Shown: positions 1 through 10,110, numbered from the stretch's first letter. The stretch: DNA of 64,000 bases from Hyphomicrobiales bacterium (GCA_900469615.1 UBYA01000024.1:1-64000), one strand, 5' to 3'. Program-made: numbers and translations. Notes: generated by a model not told the origin, from the sequence alone.

Positions 1-51
1 CACAGGGCGCGGCTACGGCGGCGAATCTGGGACAGTAAACCAAAGAGTGGA

Positions 52-163
52 GGCCCTGAGGGTCCGCATGGTCGAGGCGATCGGGTTTGAGCCGGCGATC
101 CCTCGGTCCGGTCAATGCGCTCAGGGCCACGACGCCTCTATCGGTCGGCAAGTGCCGACTTTT
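52..163 (+). ncRNA. candidate structured RNA at the left edge
   Basis: A 9-bp perfect inverted repeat (GGCCCTGAG at 52-60, CTCAGGGCC at 120-128) encloses about 60 bases and is followed by a compact terminator hairpin at 144-163. A closing helix plus terminator is what a small RNA or a structured 3' end of an upstream transcript would show. No convincing coding frame explains this stretch; one frame is open from the edge to a TGA at 166-168 but resembles no family I know. I cannot name an RNA family. Confidence 0.2.
144..163 (+). terminator. rho-independent terminator-like hairpin
   Basis: GTCGGCA (144-150) and TGCCGAC (153-159) are perfectly complementary and are followed directly by TTTT (160-163). 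It would end whatever transcript enters the window from the left and separates it from the rkp block. The T-run is short, so strength is uncertain. Confidence 0.4.
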
Positions 164-434
164 GTATGAGCGTGACGAATCACGCATTGAAAGCAAAGGA
201 AACTCATTGCCAGCCGATCGGCGGAACTCATCCTGCTGATGGGGATGGGTGCCGCCGTTTTCAAGAGAAACCAAAGGCGCGAGAGATCGCATATTGCATC
301 GGCTATTGCACTGCCGCATATTGGCTGTACACGCGGATTTTTTATCGGTAGCAACCACAGATGACTATGAGTGTGAGTAGCTGATATCAAAATTAGCGCA
401 TCTGACGCAGTTCATGAAGTATTGCTGAGAGATC
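164..434 (+). promoter_or_regulatory. upstream region of rkpA, no gene seen
   Basis: About 270 bases with no credible coding frame. The octamer GCATATTG occurs twice about 20 bases apart around 297-325, which could mark a paired regulator site, but I recognise no operator. GAGAG at 427-431 lies four bases before the rkpA ATG at 435 and is the likely ribosome-binding site. The rkp promoter should lie here; no clear TTGACA/TATAAT pair is visible. Confidence 0.3.
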
Positions 435-3400
435 ATGACGGTTGAAATTATCGGACGCGCAAGCGTTGCCCCCGGGGCGAGTTCAATTGAAGAACTGCGC
501 CTTGTCCTTAAAGAAGGGCGCTGCACGATAAGCCGGATACCTGAAGAGCGCTGGGATCTTGCGCGCTTTTGGCATCCGGCTGTGGGAGTTCCAGGAAAGA
601 CCTATACCTATGCCGCAGGCGTTCTCGATAACGTATACGCCTTCGATCCCGCCGTTTTCAGCCTCTCCCAGCGCGAGGCGATGCAGATGGATCCGCAGCA
701 GCGCATCTTGCTGAATGTCGTCTGGCGCGCTCTGGAAGACGCAAACCTGCCGATCGACGGTTTCGAGGGGCAGCGGGTCGGCGTTTACGTCGGGGCATCC
801 TCGCTTGAGCACGGCAACCTGACGCTGGAAGACCCGGCGTCGGGCGGCCCGTATTTCATGACGGGCAATACGCTTTCCATCGTTTCCAACCGCATATCGC
901 ACATATTCGGGCTGCGCGGCCCGAGCATGACGATCGATACGGCCTGTTCATCGTCGCTGGTTGCGCTCGATCAGGCAATCACGGCCCTGGAAGGCGGGGA
1001 GATCGACACCGCGATCGTCGGCGGCATCAATATCTTGCTCAATCCCATGTCCTTCGTGGGCTTCGCACAGGCGCGCATGCTGTCGCCGGAGGGGCTTTGC
1101 CGCGCTTATGACGATAATGGGCGCGGTTACGTCCGTGCGGAAGGCGGCGCCGCAATCGTGCTGCGGCGGACCGATGTCGCCATGCGCGAGAAGGATCGCA
1201 GCTATGCCAGGATCCACGCCGCCGGGGTGAATTCGTCCGGGCGCACCAACGGCATTTCCATGCCGTCCCGCGAGGCGCAGGCGGCTTTGCTGCAGTCGAT
1301 CTACGAGGGACGTAACATCGACGTCAATCGCATCGCCTTCATCGAAGGGCATGGAACGGGAACGAAGGTCGGCGATCCCGCCGAGATCTGGGCGATCGGC
1401 GAAGTCATTGGGCGCAACCGGCGCGCGCCGGTGCCGATCGGTTCGATCAAGACCAATATCGGCCATACCGAACCGGCATCCGGCCTGTTCGGTCTGCTGA
1501 AGGCCGTCATCGCGCTGGAGAATAATTTCCTTCCTGCGTCGCTGCATTTCGACCACCCGAACGAGTCGATCGACTTCGAGGGCCTGAACGTCCGGGTCAA
1601 TACGTCTGCCATCGAACTTCTTCCCGCAAAGCAGCCGCGCTTCGCCGGGATCAACTCCTTCGGCTTCGGCGGCACGAATGCTCACGTTGTAATCAGCGAC
1701 CCCGACCCGATAGCGCCGCCCGAACCGCAACTCCGCGGCGAGGGTGTGATTTTCGCGGCAAGCGCTCATACGGCGTCCGCTCTTTCGGCGCTTCTTAAGG
1801 AGTACAGGGCGCGTCTCGAAAGTGCCGACCCCAAGGAGGCTCGCCAGATCGTAGCCTCGGCCGCCGCCAATCGCGAACCGATGCGCCATCGCTTTGCCGC
1901 GCGTGCCAGGGATAATGTCGCCATTCTGGCTGCGATCGACGCACATCTGGCCGGACGGCATTCGGTCGGCGAGGCGGGCGAAGCGCCGGCGCAGGCGACC
2001 AAAATCGCTTTCGTCTTTTCCGGCAACGGTGCTCAATGGGCCGGCATGGGCGTCGGCGCCTATCAGGAAAACCGCCATTTCCGGCAGTGCTTCCAGTCCT
2101 TTAGCGCCCTTTTCGAATATTATCTCGGCGAAAAGCTGACCGATATTCTGGCTGCGCCGGATCTTGCCGCGCGGTTGGCCGACACCAAGATCGCGCAGCC
2201 ATTGTTGTTTGCGATCCAGGCCTCCCTTTCGGACTGCCTGTGGTCGATGGGTGTGAAGCCGGATGCCGTCTTTGGCCATTCCGTCGGCGAGATCGCGGCC
2301 GCTTATGCCGCAAAGGTGCTGACGGCGGCCGAGGCGGTCGCAATCGTCGCCAAGCGTTCGCTGCATCAGGATCTTCTGGCCGGCGAGGGCAAGATGGCAG
2401 CCGTGGTCCTCGGCGAGGATGCGGCGCTGGCCTTCGCGAAATCCCGCGGTCTCGACAATATCCATATCGCGGCGATCAACACGCCGAATTCCGTGACGAT
2501 TTCCGGCCCGGCCGACGAGATTGAGGCATATCGGGAGGCGGCGCGCAAATCGCAGATCGTCGCCCATGTCCTCGACATCAACTATCCGTTCCACCATCCT
2601 ATCATCGATCGCGCGAGGGACGCCTTTTTCGCGGATCTGCCCGATCTGGCGCCGGACAGCGGGGCGGGGACCTTCATTTCGACCGTGACCGGCGAACTTC
2701 GGGATGGTCGCCTGCTGGATACGCAGTACTGGTGGCGCAATGTGCGCGATCCCGTGCTCTTCAAGGCCGGCTGCCAGACGGCGATCGCCATGGGATGCAA
2801 TCTGTTCATCGAAATTTCGCCGCGCCCGATCCTGTCCAACTATGTGGCGGAGATTGCAAGGCAGGCATCGGTTCAGGTCATCGCCATCCCGACCTTGCTG
2901 CGTGAAGCTCCGGTTGCCGGGCACGATCCGGTTTCGCAGTCATTCGCCCGGGCGATTGCCAACGGTGCGCCTGCGCTGCGCGCGCGGGGAAGCGCCACGC
3001 GGAACGCTTTCGTCAAGCTTCCGCCTTTGCCGTTCGAGCCGGTGGAGCTTCATACGCCGAAGACCACCGACGCGATCGATATTTTCGGGCGTGATCGGAA
3101 GGGTCCCTACACGCTGCTCGGCTGGCGGACGGACCTCAGCGGTTCGAACTGGAAGAACCACCTTGATGCCCGTCTTTTCCCGGATCTTGCGGAACATGTG
3201 GTCGATGGCAAGGCGATCATGCCCGGCAGCGGCTTTGTCGAAATCGCCGTTACGGCCGCCCAGCAGTATTACGAGGCGGACGAGGTTGAAATCGGCAACC
3301 TTGAGATCATCCGGCCGCTCGAATTGCCCCACGACCGCATGGTCGAGCTGTCGACCATCCTGTCGGCCGAGACCGGAGATATCGAGATCCGTTCGCGTGA

Positions 3401-6400
3401 ACGGCTCAGCCATGACGAATGGACGGTTCATGCTGTCGGGCGCTGCCGCAAGCCGGTAGGCGCCGGGGAAGCCGGCGAGTCGACCCCTCGATCGGGCAAG
3501 CATCGCAAAACCGTTCTGACCTCCGACGTGACCTATGAGACGGCGGAGCGTTTCGGACTGCATTACGGCCCGCATTTCCAGCTTCTGTCGAAGGCGGTGG
3601 CGTTCGGTCATCGGGTGATCGAAGTGGACCTGAAGCCGGCGGCTTTGCCGTCGCATCCCTTCGGAACCTACAATCTCAACCCCATGTCGGTCGATACTGC
3701 CTTTCATGGTCTCGTCGCATTGTTCGACCAATTTTCGGGCGACGACACCGGGGCGCCTTATATTCCCGTTCACTTCGGCACCGTGAAGGCCTTCGGCGCG
3801 GGAAGATCCATCGTCAAGGCGCGGATCGAGATCGATCGCTTCAGCGTACATTCGATCAAGGCGCGCTTCTCACTGTTCGATGCGGGCGGAAAGCCGATTG
3901 CGGTTCTCGATGATTGCCGCTTCCGCCGTACGCAGCTGCGCCGTCGGGCGACGCTCGAATCCGTTGCGTTTCATTATGAAAACATGCCTTCGGCTCTTTT
4001 CGCCCGGAAAGATGCCGGTGCGAGCGCTTCCTGGATTTCGTCGTTACCCGGTTCCGGGGAAAACCATGCGCTCAACAATGCGAGCCTTCTTCTCGATGCC
4101 GCGATCTATCGTGCCTGTCACGACATAGCGCTGGCGGTCGGCGGCCGTGGCGGCAGCGTCGCATTTTCCAGTCTTCCCGGTGATTCCGCGTTCAGGTCCT
4201 TCCTCGTCAATTGCCTCTATATTCTGGAGGACGCCGGCATCGCGACTGCGAGTGACGGCAAATGGAAGGTTCCGCAGGAGCCGACATTGCCTCCGTTGGC
4301 GGAATTGCTGCAGGAGATTTATCGCGAGGATGCCGGCCGTGTGGCGGAGAGCGTTCTTGTCGGCAACGCCTATCGCGAGACGCTTGAGCATTTGTCGATG
4401 ATGCGCCCGCATGTCCTGGAGCGCGAGCCCGCGACCCAGGGTGCGAGTTCATCGAGCGCGGCGACGCTTGAACATGTGCTTGTTCATTCCCCATTGAGCA
4501 AGAGGCGGCTTTCGATGCTGGCTGAGGCTTTGGCCGCCTCTGTCGAAGCCAATGCCGGGATGATTGGGCACATTCTGGAAATCGGTTCGGTATCGGCCGC
4601 TTACAGCCGAAAGCTGGCGGCGATTGCCGCCGCTGCGGGCGCATGCCTCGTCATTGCCGAGCCGAAGGAGCAAGCGCGGCGGGCGCTGGAGATCGCTTTC
4701 GAGCGTGACGCGCATGTTGTCGTCGCGGATCCTGCCAAGCTGACCGAGAGCATGGTTGCCGACATCGTGGTCGCGTCCGGCGATCAGAGCCAGCATCTGA
4801 TGCGGCACAATGAGGACATCAAGCGGATTCTCCGGAAGGTCGCCATAAGCGGCGGACAGCTGCTGCTGGCCGATCATGCGCCGAGTGCTTTCAACGATTT
4901 CGTCTTCGGTCTGTCCGAGGGCTGGTTTGCCGATAGTCAATCGGCGGAGTTTCCGGTTGGACGGCTTGGGACACCGCAGCAGATCGAAGATCTCCTGGAT
5001 GCCCTTGGCTTTGCCAAGCCCGATATCTGCGAGTCGACTTTCCCCGAAGGTTCGCTGATTTCGGTATCGGCCATGCCGGGCCTGCGGCCGGAGGCGGACA
5101 TCGCGGAGGAGACGGCCGAGCCGCTCCTGATCTTGTCGGAACAAGGCAAGAAGGGTCTGGGCAAGCTTGACGAGGGGATGACGCTCATCGACCTCGGTGC
5201 GTCCTCCGTAGATCTTGCCGACGCGATCGACGGCGATATTCGCCGGATCGTGTACATTGCGAATACAAAGCGTGGCGATGCGACGGAGCGCTCGCTATCG
5301 CGTCTTTCGATCTTCACGGAGCTGGCGAATCTGTTGTCGCAGCAGGACGGTGGGGCAAAGTCCCGGCTGGTCATCATTGCACCCGGCGGGTCCCCGCTGG
5401 CATCCGCTTCCATCGATGACGCCAATGCCGGCCTCTGGGCCTTTGGACGTGTCCTGCAGAACGAATACGATGCCTTCGACGTTCATCTGCTGGATGCCGA
5501 GGTGGACAGCAAGCGAACGCTTTCCATCATCGATACCCTGATGACGGCGGAAACGGATAATCGCGAATGGTTCCTGGATCGCGCGACCGGCAAGGTGCGG
5601 GAGATCAGGGCCGCCGCCGGTCCCTTCGACGCAGTCGAGGCAAGCCGCCGCGATTTCGCTGCGGCAACGATCCGGCAGCATGTGGCCGGCCGGCTGGATA
5701 GCGTGGCCTGGGAGGACGCAAGCGTTCCCGTGCCGGAGGAGGGAGAGGTTGTCGTCTCCGTCGAAGCCGCCGGCCTCAATTTCCGGGATGTGATGTGGGC
5801 TATGGGCCTCCTGCCCGAGGAGGCGCTGGAAGACGGCTTTGCCGGCGCCACGATCGGCATGGAGTTCGCCGGGCGAATTCTTGCCGTAGGCGACGAGGTC
5901 GACGATCTCAGGCCCGGCGACAAGGTCATGGGCATCGGGCCTGCCGCGTTTTCGACCCATGTGCGTGTCCGGCGCGACGGCGTGACCAGGCTGCCGGAGC
6001 GGATGGAAACCGTTGCCGCGGCCACTGTGCCGGTTGCCTTCCTGACTGCCTATTATGCGATGGTCGAACTCGGACGTATTCAGCCGGGCGAAACCATTCT
6101 CATCCATGGAGCTGCCGGCGGCGTCGGACTTGCGGCGCTTCAGATCGCCAAGCTAAAGGGTGCCAGGGTGATCGCCACCGCCGGCACGGTCGAGAAGCGC
6201 GGCTTCCTTGAAATGCTCGGCGCCGACCATGTGCTCGATTCGCGCTCTCTGGATTTCGTTTCCGGCGTGCGTGGCCTTACGGGCGGCGCGGGCGTGGATC
6301 TCGTTCTCAATTCGCTCTTCTCGGAAGCGATGGAGCGGAGCATCGAACTGGTCAAGCCTTTCGGCCGCTTCCTGGAACTGGGCAAGCGCGATTATTACGC

Positions 6401-7883
6401 CGACCGCAAAATCGGTCTGCGTCCGTTCCGGCGCAATGTCAGCTATTTCGGCATCGATGCCGATCAGCTTCTGGTCAACGTACCCGACGTGACGCGGCGC
6501 ATTTTCACGGAAATCGGCCAGCTTTTCGCCGATGAACAACTGACGCCGCTGCCGTATCGTGCTTTCGCCTATGATGAGATCGGCAACGCGTTCCGGTTGA
6601 TGCAGAATGCCGGTCATATCGGCAAGATCGTGGTGCGGCCGCCGGTTCCGGGTGTCGACAATGTCTTGCGGGCTCCGGCGAAGTCTCTGCGGTTCGACGC
6701 CAAGGGCATTTTCCTGGTTGCGGGCGGCATCGGCGGTTTCGGGCTTTCCGCCGCCGATTGGCTGGTTTCCAGAGGCGCGCGCCGCATTGCGCTGTGCTCG
6801 CGCCGGGGCATTGCCGACGCGGAGACGAAGAAGGCGATGGGCGATTGGGCAAAGCGAGGTGTTAAGGCGACGCTCCACGCCTGCGATATCACCGATGCAG
6901 CCGCAGCCGACGCATTGCTTGCCTCGCTTCGTGCCGAAGGCGCGCTCAAGGGCATCGTCCACGCAGCCATGGTTCTGGACGACGCGCTCCTTGCCAACCT
7001 GACGCCGGAGCGCAATCGCCCCGTTCTCGAGGTCAAGATCGGCGGCGCCGACATTCTCGATCGCCTGACGCGGGAAGACCGGCTGGAGCTTTTCCTGCTC
7101 TTCTCTTCGGCAACGACCATGCTCGGCAATCCGGGACAAGCCAACTATGTGATGGCGAACGGCTATCTGGAAGGCCTGGCGCGTGCGCGCCGCGCTCAGG
7201 GCAAACCAGCGCTCGCGGTCGGGTTCGGTGCGATCGCGGATAAAGGCTTCCTGGCGCGTAACGGCGAAGTCAACGATCTTCTCTCCAAGCGCATCGGCAA
7301 GGCTGCCTTGAAGGCGCGCGATGCGCTGGAGCAGGTCGAGCGCTACATGCTGGCAGATACCGGCGCCGTCGATGCTGCGGCCGTCATGATCGCCGAGATC
7401 GACTGGAACGCCGTTCGCCTGTTGCCGATCTCCGCTCGCTCGTTGTTCGAACCGCTTATGCGGCATGCGGGTAGCCATCAGGCCCTGAACGAGGGAGACA
7501 GCATCGATCTCAAGGAGCTGATCAACGGCAAATCGGAAGAGGAGGCCCAGGCTGCCCTGCATGCTCTGGTCGCCGCGGAAATCGCCGCGATCCTTCGCGT
7601 GACGGAAGATACCGTGACGCCCGACAAGATATTGAAGGATATCGGCCTCGACAGCTTGATGGCGATGGAACTCGGCATGAGCTTCCAGCAGAAGACCGGC
7701 TTCGATATCCCGCTGAGCGGTGTCGGCGAGGGTACGACCGTGGGCGATGTCGTCAGCCGATTGCGGGATCGTGTGATGAATCGCAACGGCGATGATGCTA
7801 AGGACGCCGCAGGCGACGACGACATGGTCGAGCGTCTCGCGCGCAGCCATGCCGCGGAGCAGGAAAAAAGGGCGGTTCAGTGA
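435..7883 (+). CDS. rkpA: RkpA-like iterative type I polyketide synthase
   Basis: A 2482-residue multidomain synthase expected to build a reduced acyl chain for the rkp capsular polysaccharide pathway. Domains in order: ketosynthase (about 5-425; DTACSSS nucleophile Cys171, His306 in GHGTGT, His344 in NIGHTE), acyltransferase (about 520-830; GHSVGE Ser616, with YPFH where specificity motifs lie), dehydratase (about 890-1180; His921 in HVVDGKAIMP, Asp1087), a long central region (about 1190-1750) with a broken methyltransferase-like motif ILEIGSVSAAYS and a structural ketoreductase half, enoylreductase (about 1755-2070; GGVG near 1895), ketoreductase (about 2090-2290; Tyr2238) and acyl carrier protein (GLDSL, Ser2407). 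There is no thioesterase, so release needs a partner. The stop overlaps the next gene's GTG. The rkp-1 region of Sinorhizobium has this gene order. Confidence 0.93.
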   Translation: MTVEIIGRASVAPGASSIEELRLVLKEGRCTISRIPEERWDLARFWHPAVGVPGKTYTYAAGVLDNVYAFDPAVFSLSQREAMQMDPQQRILLNVVWRALEDANLPIDGFEGQRVGVYVGASSLEHGNLTLEDPASGGPYFMTGNTLSIVSNRISHIFGLRGPSMTIDTACSSSLVALDQAITALEGGEIDTAIVGGINILLNPMSFVGFAQARMLSPEGLCRAYDDNGRGYVRAEGGAAIVLRRTDVAMREKDRSYARIHAAGVNSSGRTNGISMPSREAQAALLQSIYEGRNIDVNRIAFIEGHGTGTKVGDPAEIWAIGEVIGRNRRAPVPIGSIKTNIGHTEPASGLFGLLKAVIALENNFLPASLHFDHPNESIDFEGLNVRVNTSAIELLPAKQPRFAGINSFGFGGTNAHVVISDPDPIAPPEPQLRGEGVIFAASAHTASALSALLKEYRARLESADPKEARQIVASAAANREPMRHRFAARARDNVAILAAIDAHLAGRHSVGEAGEAPAQATKIAFVFSGNGAQWAGMGVGAYQENRHFRQCFQSFSALFEYYLGEKLTDILAAPDLAARLADTKIAQPLLFAIQASLSDCLWSMGVKPDAVFGHSVGEIAAAYAAKVLTAAEAVAIVAKRSLHQDLLAGEGKMAAVVLGEDAALAFAKSRGLDNIHIAAINTPNSVTISGPADEIEAYREAARKSQIVAHVLDINYPFHHPIIDRARDAFFADLPDLAPDSGAGTFISTVTGELRDGRLLDTQYWWRNVRDPVLFKAGCQTAIAMGCNLFIEISPRPILSNYVAEIARQASVQVIAIPTLLREAPVAGHDPVSQSFARAIANGAPALRARGSATRNAFVKLPPLPFEPVELHTPKTTDAIDIFGRDRKGPYTLLGWRTDLSGSNWKNHLDARLFPDLAEHVVDGKAIMPGSGFVEIAVTAAQQYYEADEVEIGNLEIIRPLELPHDRMVELSTILSAETGDIEIRSRERLSHDEWTVHAVGRCRKPVGAGEAGESTPRSGKHRKTVLTSDVTYETAERFGLHYGPHFQLLSKAVAFGHRVIEVDLKPAALPSHPFGTYNLNPMSVDTAFHGLVALFDQFSGDDTGAPYIPVHFGTVKAFGAGRSIVKARIEIDRFSVHSIKARFSLFDAGGKPIAVLDDCRFRRTQLRRRATLESVAFHYENMPSALFARKDAGASASWISSLPGSGENHALNNASLLLDAAIYRACHDIALAVGGRGGSVAFSSLPGDSAFRSFLVNCLYILEDAGIATASDGKWKVPQEPTLPPLAELLQEIYREDAGRVAESVLVGNAYRETLEHLSMMRPHVLEREPATQGASSSSAATLEHVLVHSPLSKRRLSMLAEALAASVEANAGMIGHILEIGSVSAAYSRKLAAIAAAAGACLVIAEPKEQARRALEIAFERDAHVVVADPAKLTESMVADIVVASGDQSQHLMRHNEDIKRILRKVAISGGQLLLADHAPSAFNDFVFGLSEGWFADSQSAEFPVGRLGTPQQIEDLLDALGFAKPDICESTFPEGSLISVSAMPGLRPEADIAEETAEPLLILSEQGKKGLGKLDEGMTLIDLGASSVDLADAIDGDIRRIVYIANTKRGDATERSLSRLSIFTELANLLSQQDGGAKSRLVIIAPGGSPLASASIDDANAGLWAFGRVLQNEYDAFDVHLLDAEVDSKRTLSIIDTLMTAETDNREWFLDRATGKVREIRAAAGPFDAVEASRRDFAAATIRQHVAGRLDSVAWEDASVPVPEEGEVVVSVEAAGLNFRDVMWAMGLLPEEALEDGFAGATIGMEFAGRILAVGDEVDDLRPGDKVMGIGPAAFSTHVRVRRDGVTRLPERMETVAAATVPVAFLTAYYAMVELGRIQPGETILIHGAAGGVGLAALQIAKLKGARVIATAGTVEKRGFLEMLGADHVLDSRSLDFVSGVRGLTGGAGVDLVLNSLFSEAMERSIELVKPFGRFLELGKRDYYADRKIGLRPFRRNVSYFGIDADQLLVNVPDVTRRIFTEIGQLFADEQLTPLPYRAFAYDEIGNAFRLMQNAGHIGKIVVRPPVPGVDNVLRAPAKSLRFDAKGIFLVAGGIGGFGLSAADWLVSRGARRIALCSRRGIADAETKKAMGDWAKRGVKATLHACDITDAAAADALLASLRAEGALKGIVHAAMVLDDALLANLTPERNRPVLEVKIGGADILDRLTREDRLELFLLFSSATTMLGNPGQANYVMANGYLEGLARARRAQGKPALAVGFGAIADKGFLARNGEVNDLLSKRIGKAALKARDALEQVERYMLADTGAVDAAAVMIAEIDWNAVRLLPISARSLFEPLMRHAGSHQALNEGDSIDLKELINGKSEEEAQAALHALVAAEIAAILRVTEDTVTPDKILKDIGLDSLMAMELGMSFQQKTGFDIPLSGVGEGTTVGDVVSRLRDRVMNRNGDDAKDAAGDDDMVERLARSHAAEQEKRAVQ

Positions 7884-9304
7884 CCACGCATGATGCCAAC
7901 GATGGCAATCCGGCAAAGCAGAAGAAAAGCAAGCTGCTCGAGCAGATGCGCCGCGTCGGCGAATCCTCCGGGCGCAACCGGGCGGAACGTTTGAACAGGC
8001 AGCCGGTGCCGCAGCAGCGTCAGGCGACGCGTTTCGAGGATTTGCCGGAATACAAGCGCGTCGCTACGCAGCGAATTGCGGGCGAAATGCTCGGAGTTGC
8101 CAATCCCTTCTATCGCTCTCACGATGTCGCCGCCGGCGCCACGACGAGCATCGGCGGGCGTGAGTTCGTCAATTTTGCCTCCTATGATTACCTGGGCACC
8201 AATACCGACCCGCATGTTGCCGAAAGCGCCAGGCAGGCGATCGATCGTTTCGGAATCTCGGCCTCGGCGAGCCGTCTGGTGGCCGGCGAGCGGCCCGGGC
8301 ATGTGGAGCTGGAGCGAAAGCTTGCCGGGGTCTACGGCGTCGATGCCGCCGTGTGCTTCGTCAGCGGTTATCTGACCAATGTCGCGACGATCGGTTGCCT
8401 CATGGGGCCACAGGATCTGGTGATCCATGACGAGTTCATTCACAACAGCGCGCTTGCCGGCATCAAGCTTTCCGGCGCGGCGCGTCGGCTCTTTCAGCAT
8501 AATGATATCGAGAATCTCGAGACCATTCTGAAAACGCTGTCATCGGATTTTCGCCGGATTCTCGTGATCGTCGAAGGCATCTATTCGATGGATGGCGATA
8601 TCGCCGACTTGCCGGCCCTGCTGGAGCTGAAGGCGCGTTACGGCTTCTGGCTGATGGTCGACGAGGCGCATGCATTCGGCATTCTCGGCAAGACCGGCCG
8701 CGGCACCTTCGAGCATTTCGATCTCGATCCGCGCGACATCGATATCTGGATGGGCACGCTGTCGAAGACGACTTCGAGCTGCGGCGGCTATATCGCCGGC
8801 AGCAGCGCGCTTGCCGATATTCTGAAAGCGGAAGCCGGTGGCTTCGTCTATAGCGTCGGGCTCTCGCCCGTTCTTGCCGCCGCCGCGGTTGCCGGCCTCG
8901 ATATCCTTCAATCCGAGCCGGCGCGAATCGAACGCCTCAGGCGCAACGGCCAGTTGTTCCTCGAACAGGCAAGGGCCATGGGCCTCGATACCGGCCTCAG
9001 CATGGGCCATTCGGTCGTGCCTGTCATCGTCGGCGATTCGCTCCGGGCGGCGCAGCTTTCGAACGACCTGCTGGCCGAGGGCATCAACGTGCTGCCCATC
9101 ATCCATCCGGCGGTGCCGGAAGGCATGGCGCGGCTTCGCTTCTTCATCACCTGCAACCACACGGAGGAGCAAATCCGGCGTGCGGTTGCGGTCACGGCCG
9201 AAAAGCTCAAGAGCCTGCAGGATCGGAACTTCGGTCTCGCAGCGCTTGATATGGACAAGATGATGCAATTGTTGCCCACGGGTATCGTTCCCGACAGCCC
9301 GTAA
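7880..9304 (+). CDS. rkpG: RkpG-like alpha-oxoamine synthase (PLP-dependent acyltransferase)
   Basis: 474 residues, GTG start overlapping the rkpA TGA (GTGA), so translation is probably coupled. It belongs to the alpha-oxoamine synthase family (8-amino-7-oxononanoate synthase, serine palmitoyltransferase, 5-aminolevulinate synthase), which joins an acyl thioester to an amino acid with loss of CO2. Visible hallmarks are DEAHAFGILG, where the Asp contacts the cofactor, and GTLSKT with the Schiff-base Lys296. About 60 basic, low-complexity residues precede the catalytic fold. Next to an ACP-ended PKS without thioesterase, its natural job would be to take the RkpA acyl chain off the carrier protein; that is inference. 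The substrate amino acid cannot be told from sequence. Confidence 0.9.
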   Translation: MTTHDANDGNPAKQKKSKLLEQMRRVGESSGRNRAERLNRQPVPQQRQATRFEDLPEYKRVATQRIAGEMLGVANPFYRSHDVAAGATTSIGGREFVNFASYDYLGTNTDPHVAESARQAIDRFGISASASRLVAGERPGHVELERKLAGVYGVDAAVCFVSGYLTNVATIGCLMGPQDLVIHDEFIHNSALAGIKLSGAARRLFQHNDIENLETILKTLSSDFRRILVIVEGIYSMDGDIADLPALLELKARYGFWLMVDEAHAFGILGKTGRGTFEHFDLDPRDIDIWMGTLSKTTSSCGGYIAGSSALADILKAEAGGFVYSVGLSPVLAAAAVAGLDILQSEPARIERLRRNGQLFLEQARAMGLDTGLSMGHSVVPVIVGDSLRAAQLSNDLLAEGINVLPIIHPAVPEGMARLRFFITCNHTEEQIRRAVAVTAEKLKSLQDRNFGLAALDMDKMMQLLPTGIVPDSP

Positions 9305-9321
9305 GTCAGGACGATCATCGC

Positions 9322-10110
9322 ATGCATGTTATCGTCACGGGAGGCTCAAGCGGAATTGGTCTGGCGATAGCGAAGCTTTATGCAGCCAGGGGCGCGCGGG
9401 TTTCGCTTCTTGCCCGCCATCCCGGACGACTTGAGGAAGCGCGGGCCGAAATCGCAGCGCTTCAGGGCGTCGACGGCTCCCTTATCCGGACGGTCTCGGT
9501 GGATGTCGCCTCGGCGGCACGAACCATGGAAGCGGTGGAGCTTTGCGAGGCATCCTTCGGCCCCTGCGACATTCTCATCGCCTCGGCCGGTGTCGTTGAA
9601 CCCCAGGCTTTCGATGCGATGCCGACATCGGTTTTCGATGAGCAGATCGCCATCAATTTTCTCGGAACGGCGAATGCCGTTCGAGCAGTCTACAAGGGCA
9701 TGAAGAGCCGACGTAGAGGCGACATCATGATGATCTCCTCGGGTGCCGCTCTGATCGGCATCTTCGGCTACACCGCCTATTGCGCATCCAAATCGGCCCT
9801 GGCAGCCTTCGCCGAAGCTTTGAGCGCCGAGGCCGCAGCCGCCGGCGTGCGTGTTTCCATCTGCTTCCCGCCCGATACGCTGACGCCGCAGTATCGGCGG
9901 GAAATCTCCCTGAGACCTCCGGAGGCGGAACTATTGATGGGGTCTGTGAAGCCGTGGAGCGCCGAGGCGGTGGCTTCAAGGATCGTCCGTGGACTGGATC
10001 GCGGGCAGGCCAAAATTTACTTTGGATTTTCGCTGACGGCACTTGCGTATTTCGGTCCACTGATAAAGCCATGGCTAATGTGGTGGTTTTCTCGGAAAAC
10101 GCGAAAATAA
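9322..10110 (+). CDS. rkpH: RkpH-like short-chain dehydrogenase/reductase
   Basis: 262 residues. A Rossmann nucleotide site TGGSSGIG lies at the N-terminus, and the catalytic pair is Tyr153 and Lys157 (YCASK). The C-terminal 30 residues are hydrophobic and aromatic and end in a basic RKTRK, looking like a membrane anchor; 3-ketodihydrosphingosine reductases have a similar layout. It follows rkpG by 17 bases. A reductase after an oxoamine synthase would reduce the 3-keto group of the new amino-lipid, as in sphinganine synthesis. Family assignment is firm; the exact substrate is inferred. Confidence 0.88.
   Translation: MHVIVTGGSSGIGLAIAKLYAARGARVSLLARHPGRLEEARAEIAALQGVDGSLIRTVSVDVASAARTMEAVELCEASFGPCDILIASAGVVEPQAFDAMPTSVFDEQIAINFLGTANAVRAVYKGMKSRRRGDIMMISSGAALIGIFGYTAYCASKSALAAFAEALSAEAAAAGVRVSICFPPDTLTPQYRREISLRPPEAELLMGSVKPWSAEAVASRIVRGLDRGQAKIYFGFSLTALAYFGPLIKPWLMWWFSRKTRK

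Noticed and set aside
115..351. 78-residue plus-strand frame upstream of rkpA
   Set aside because: It covers a terminator-like hairpin, has no ribosome-binding site and shows no family features.
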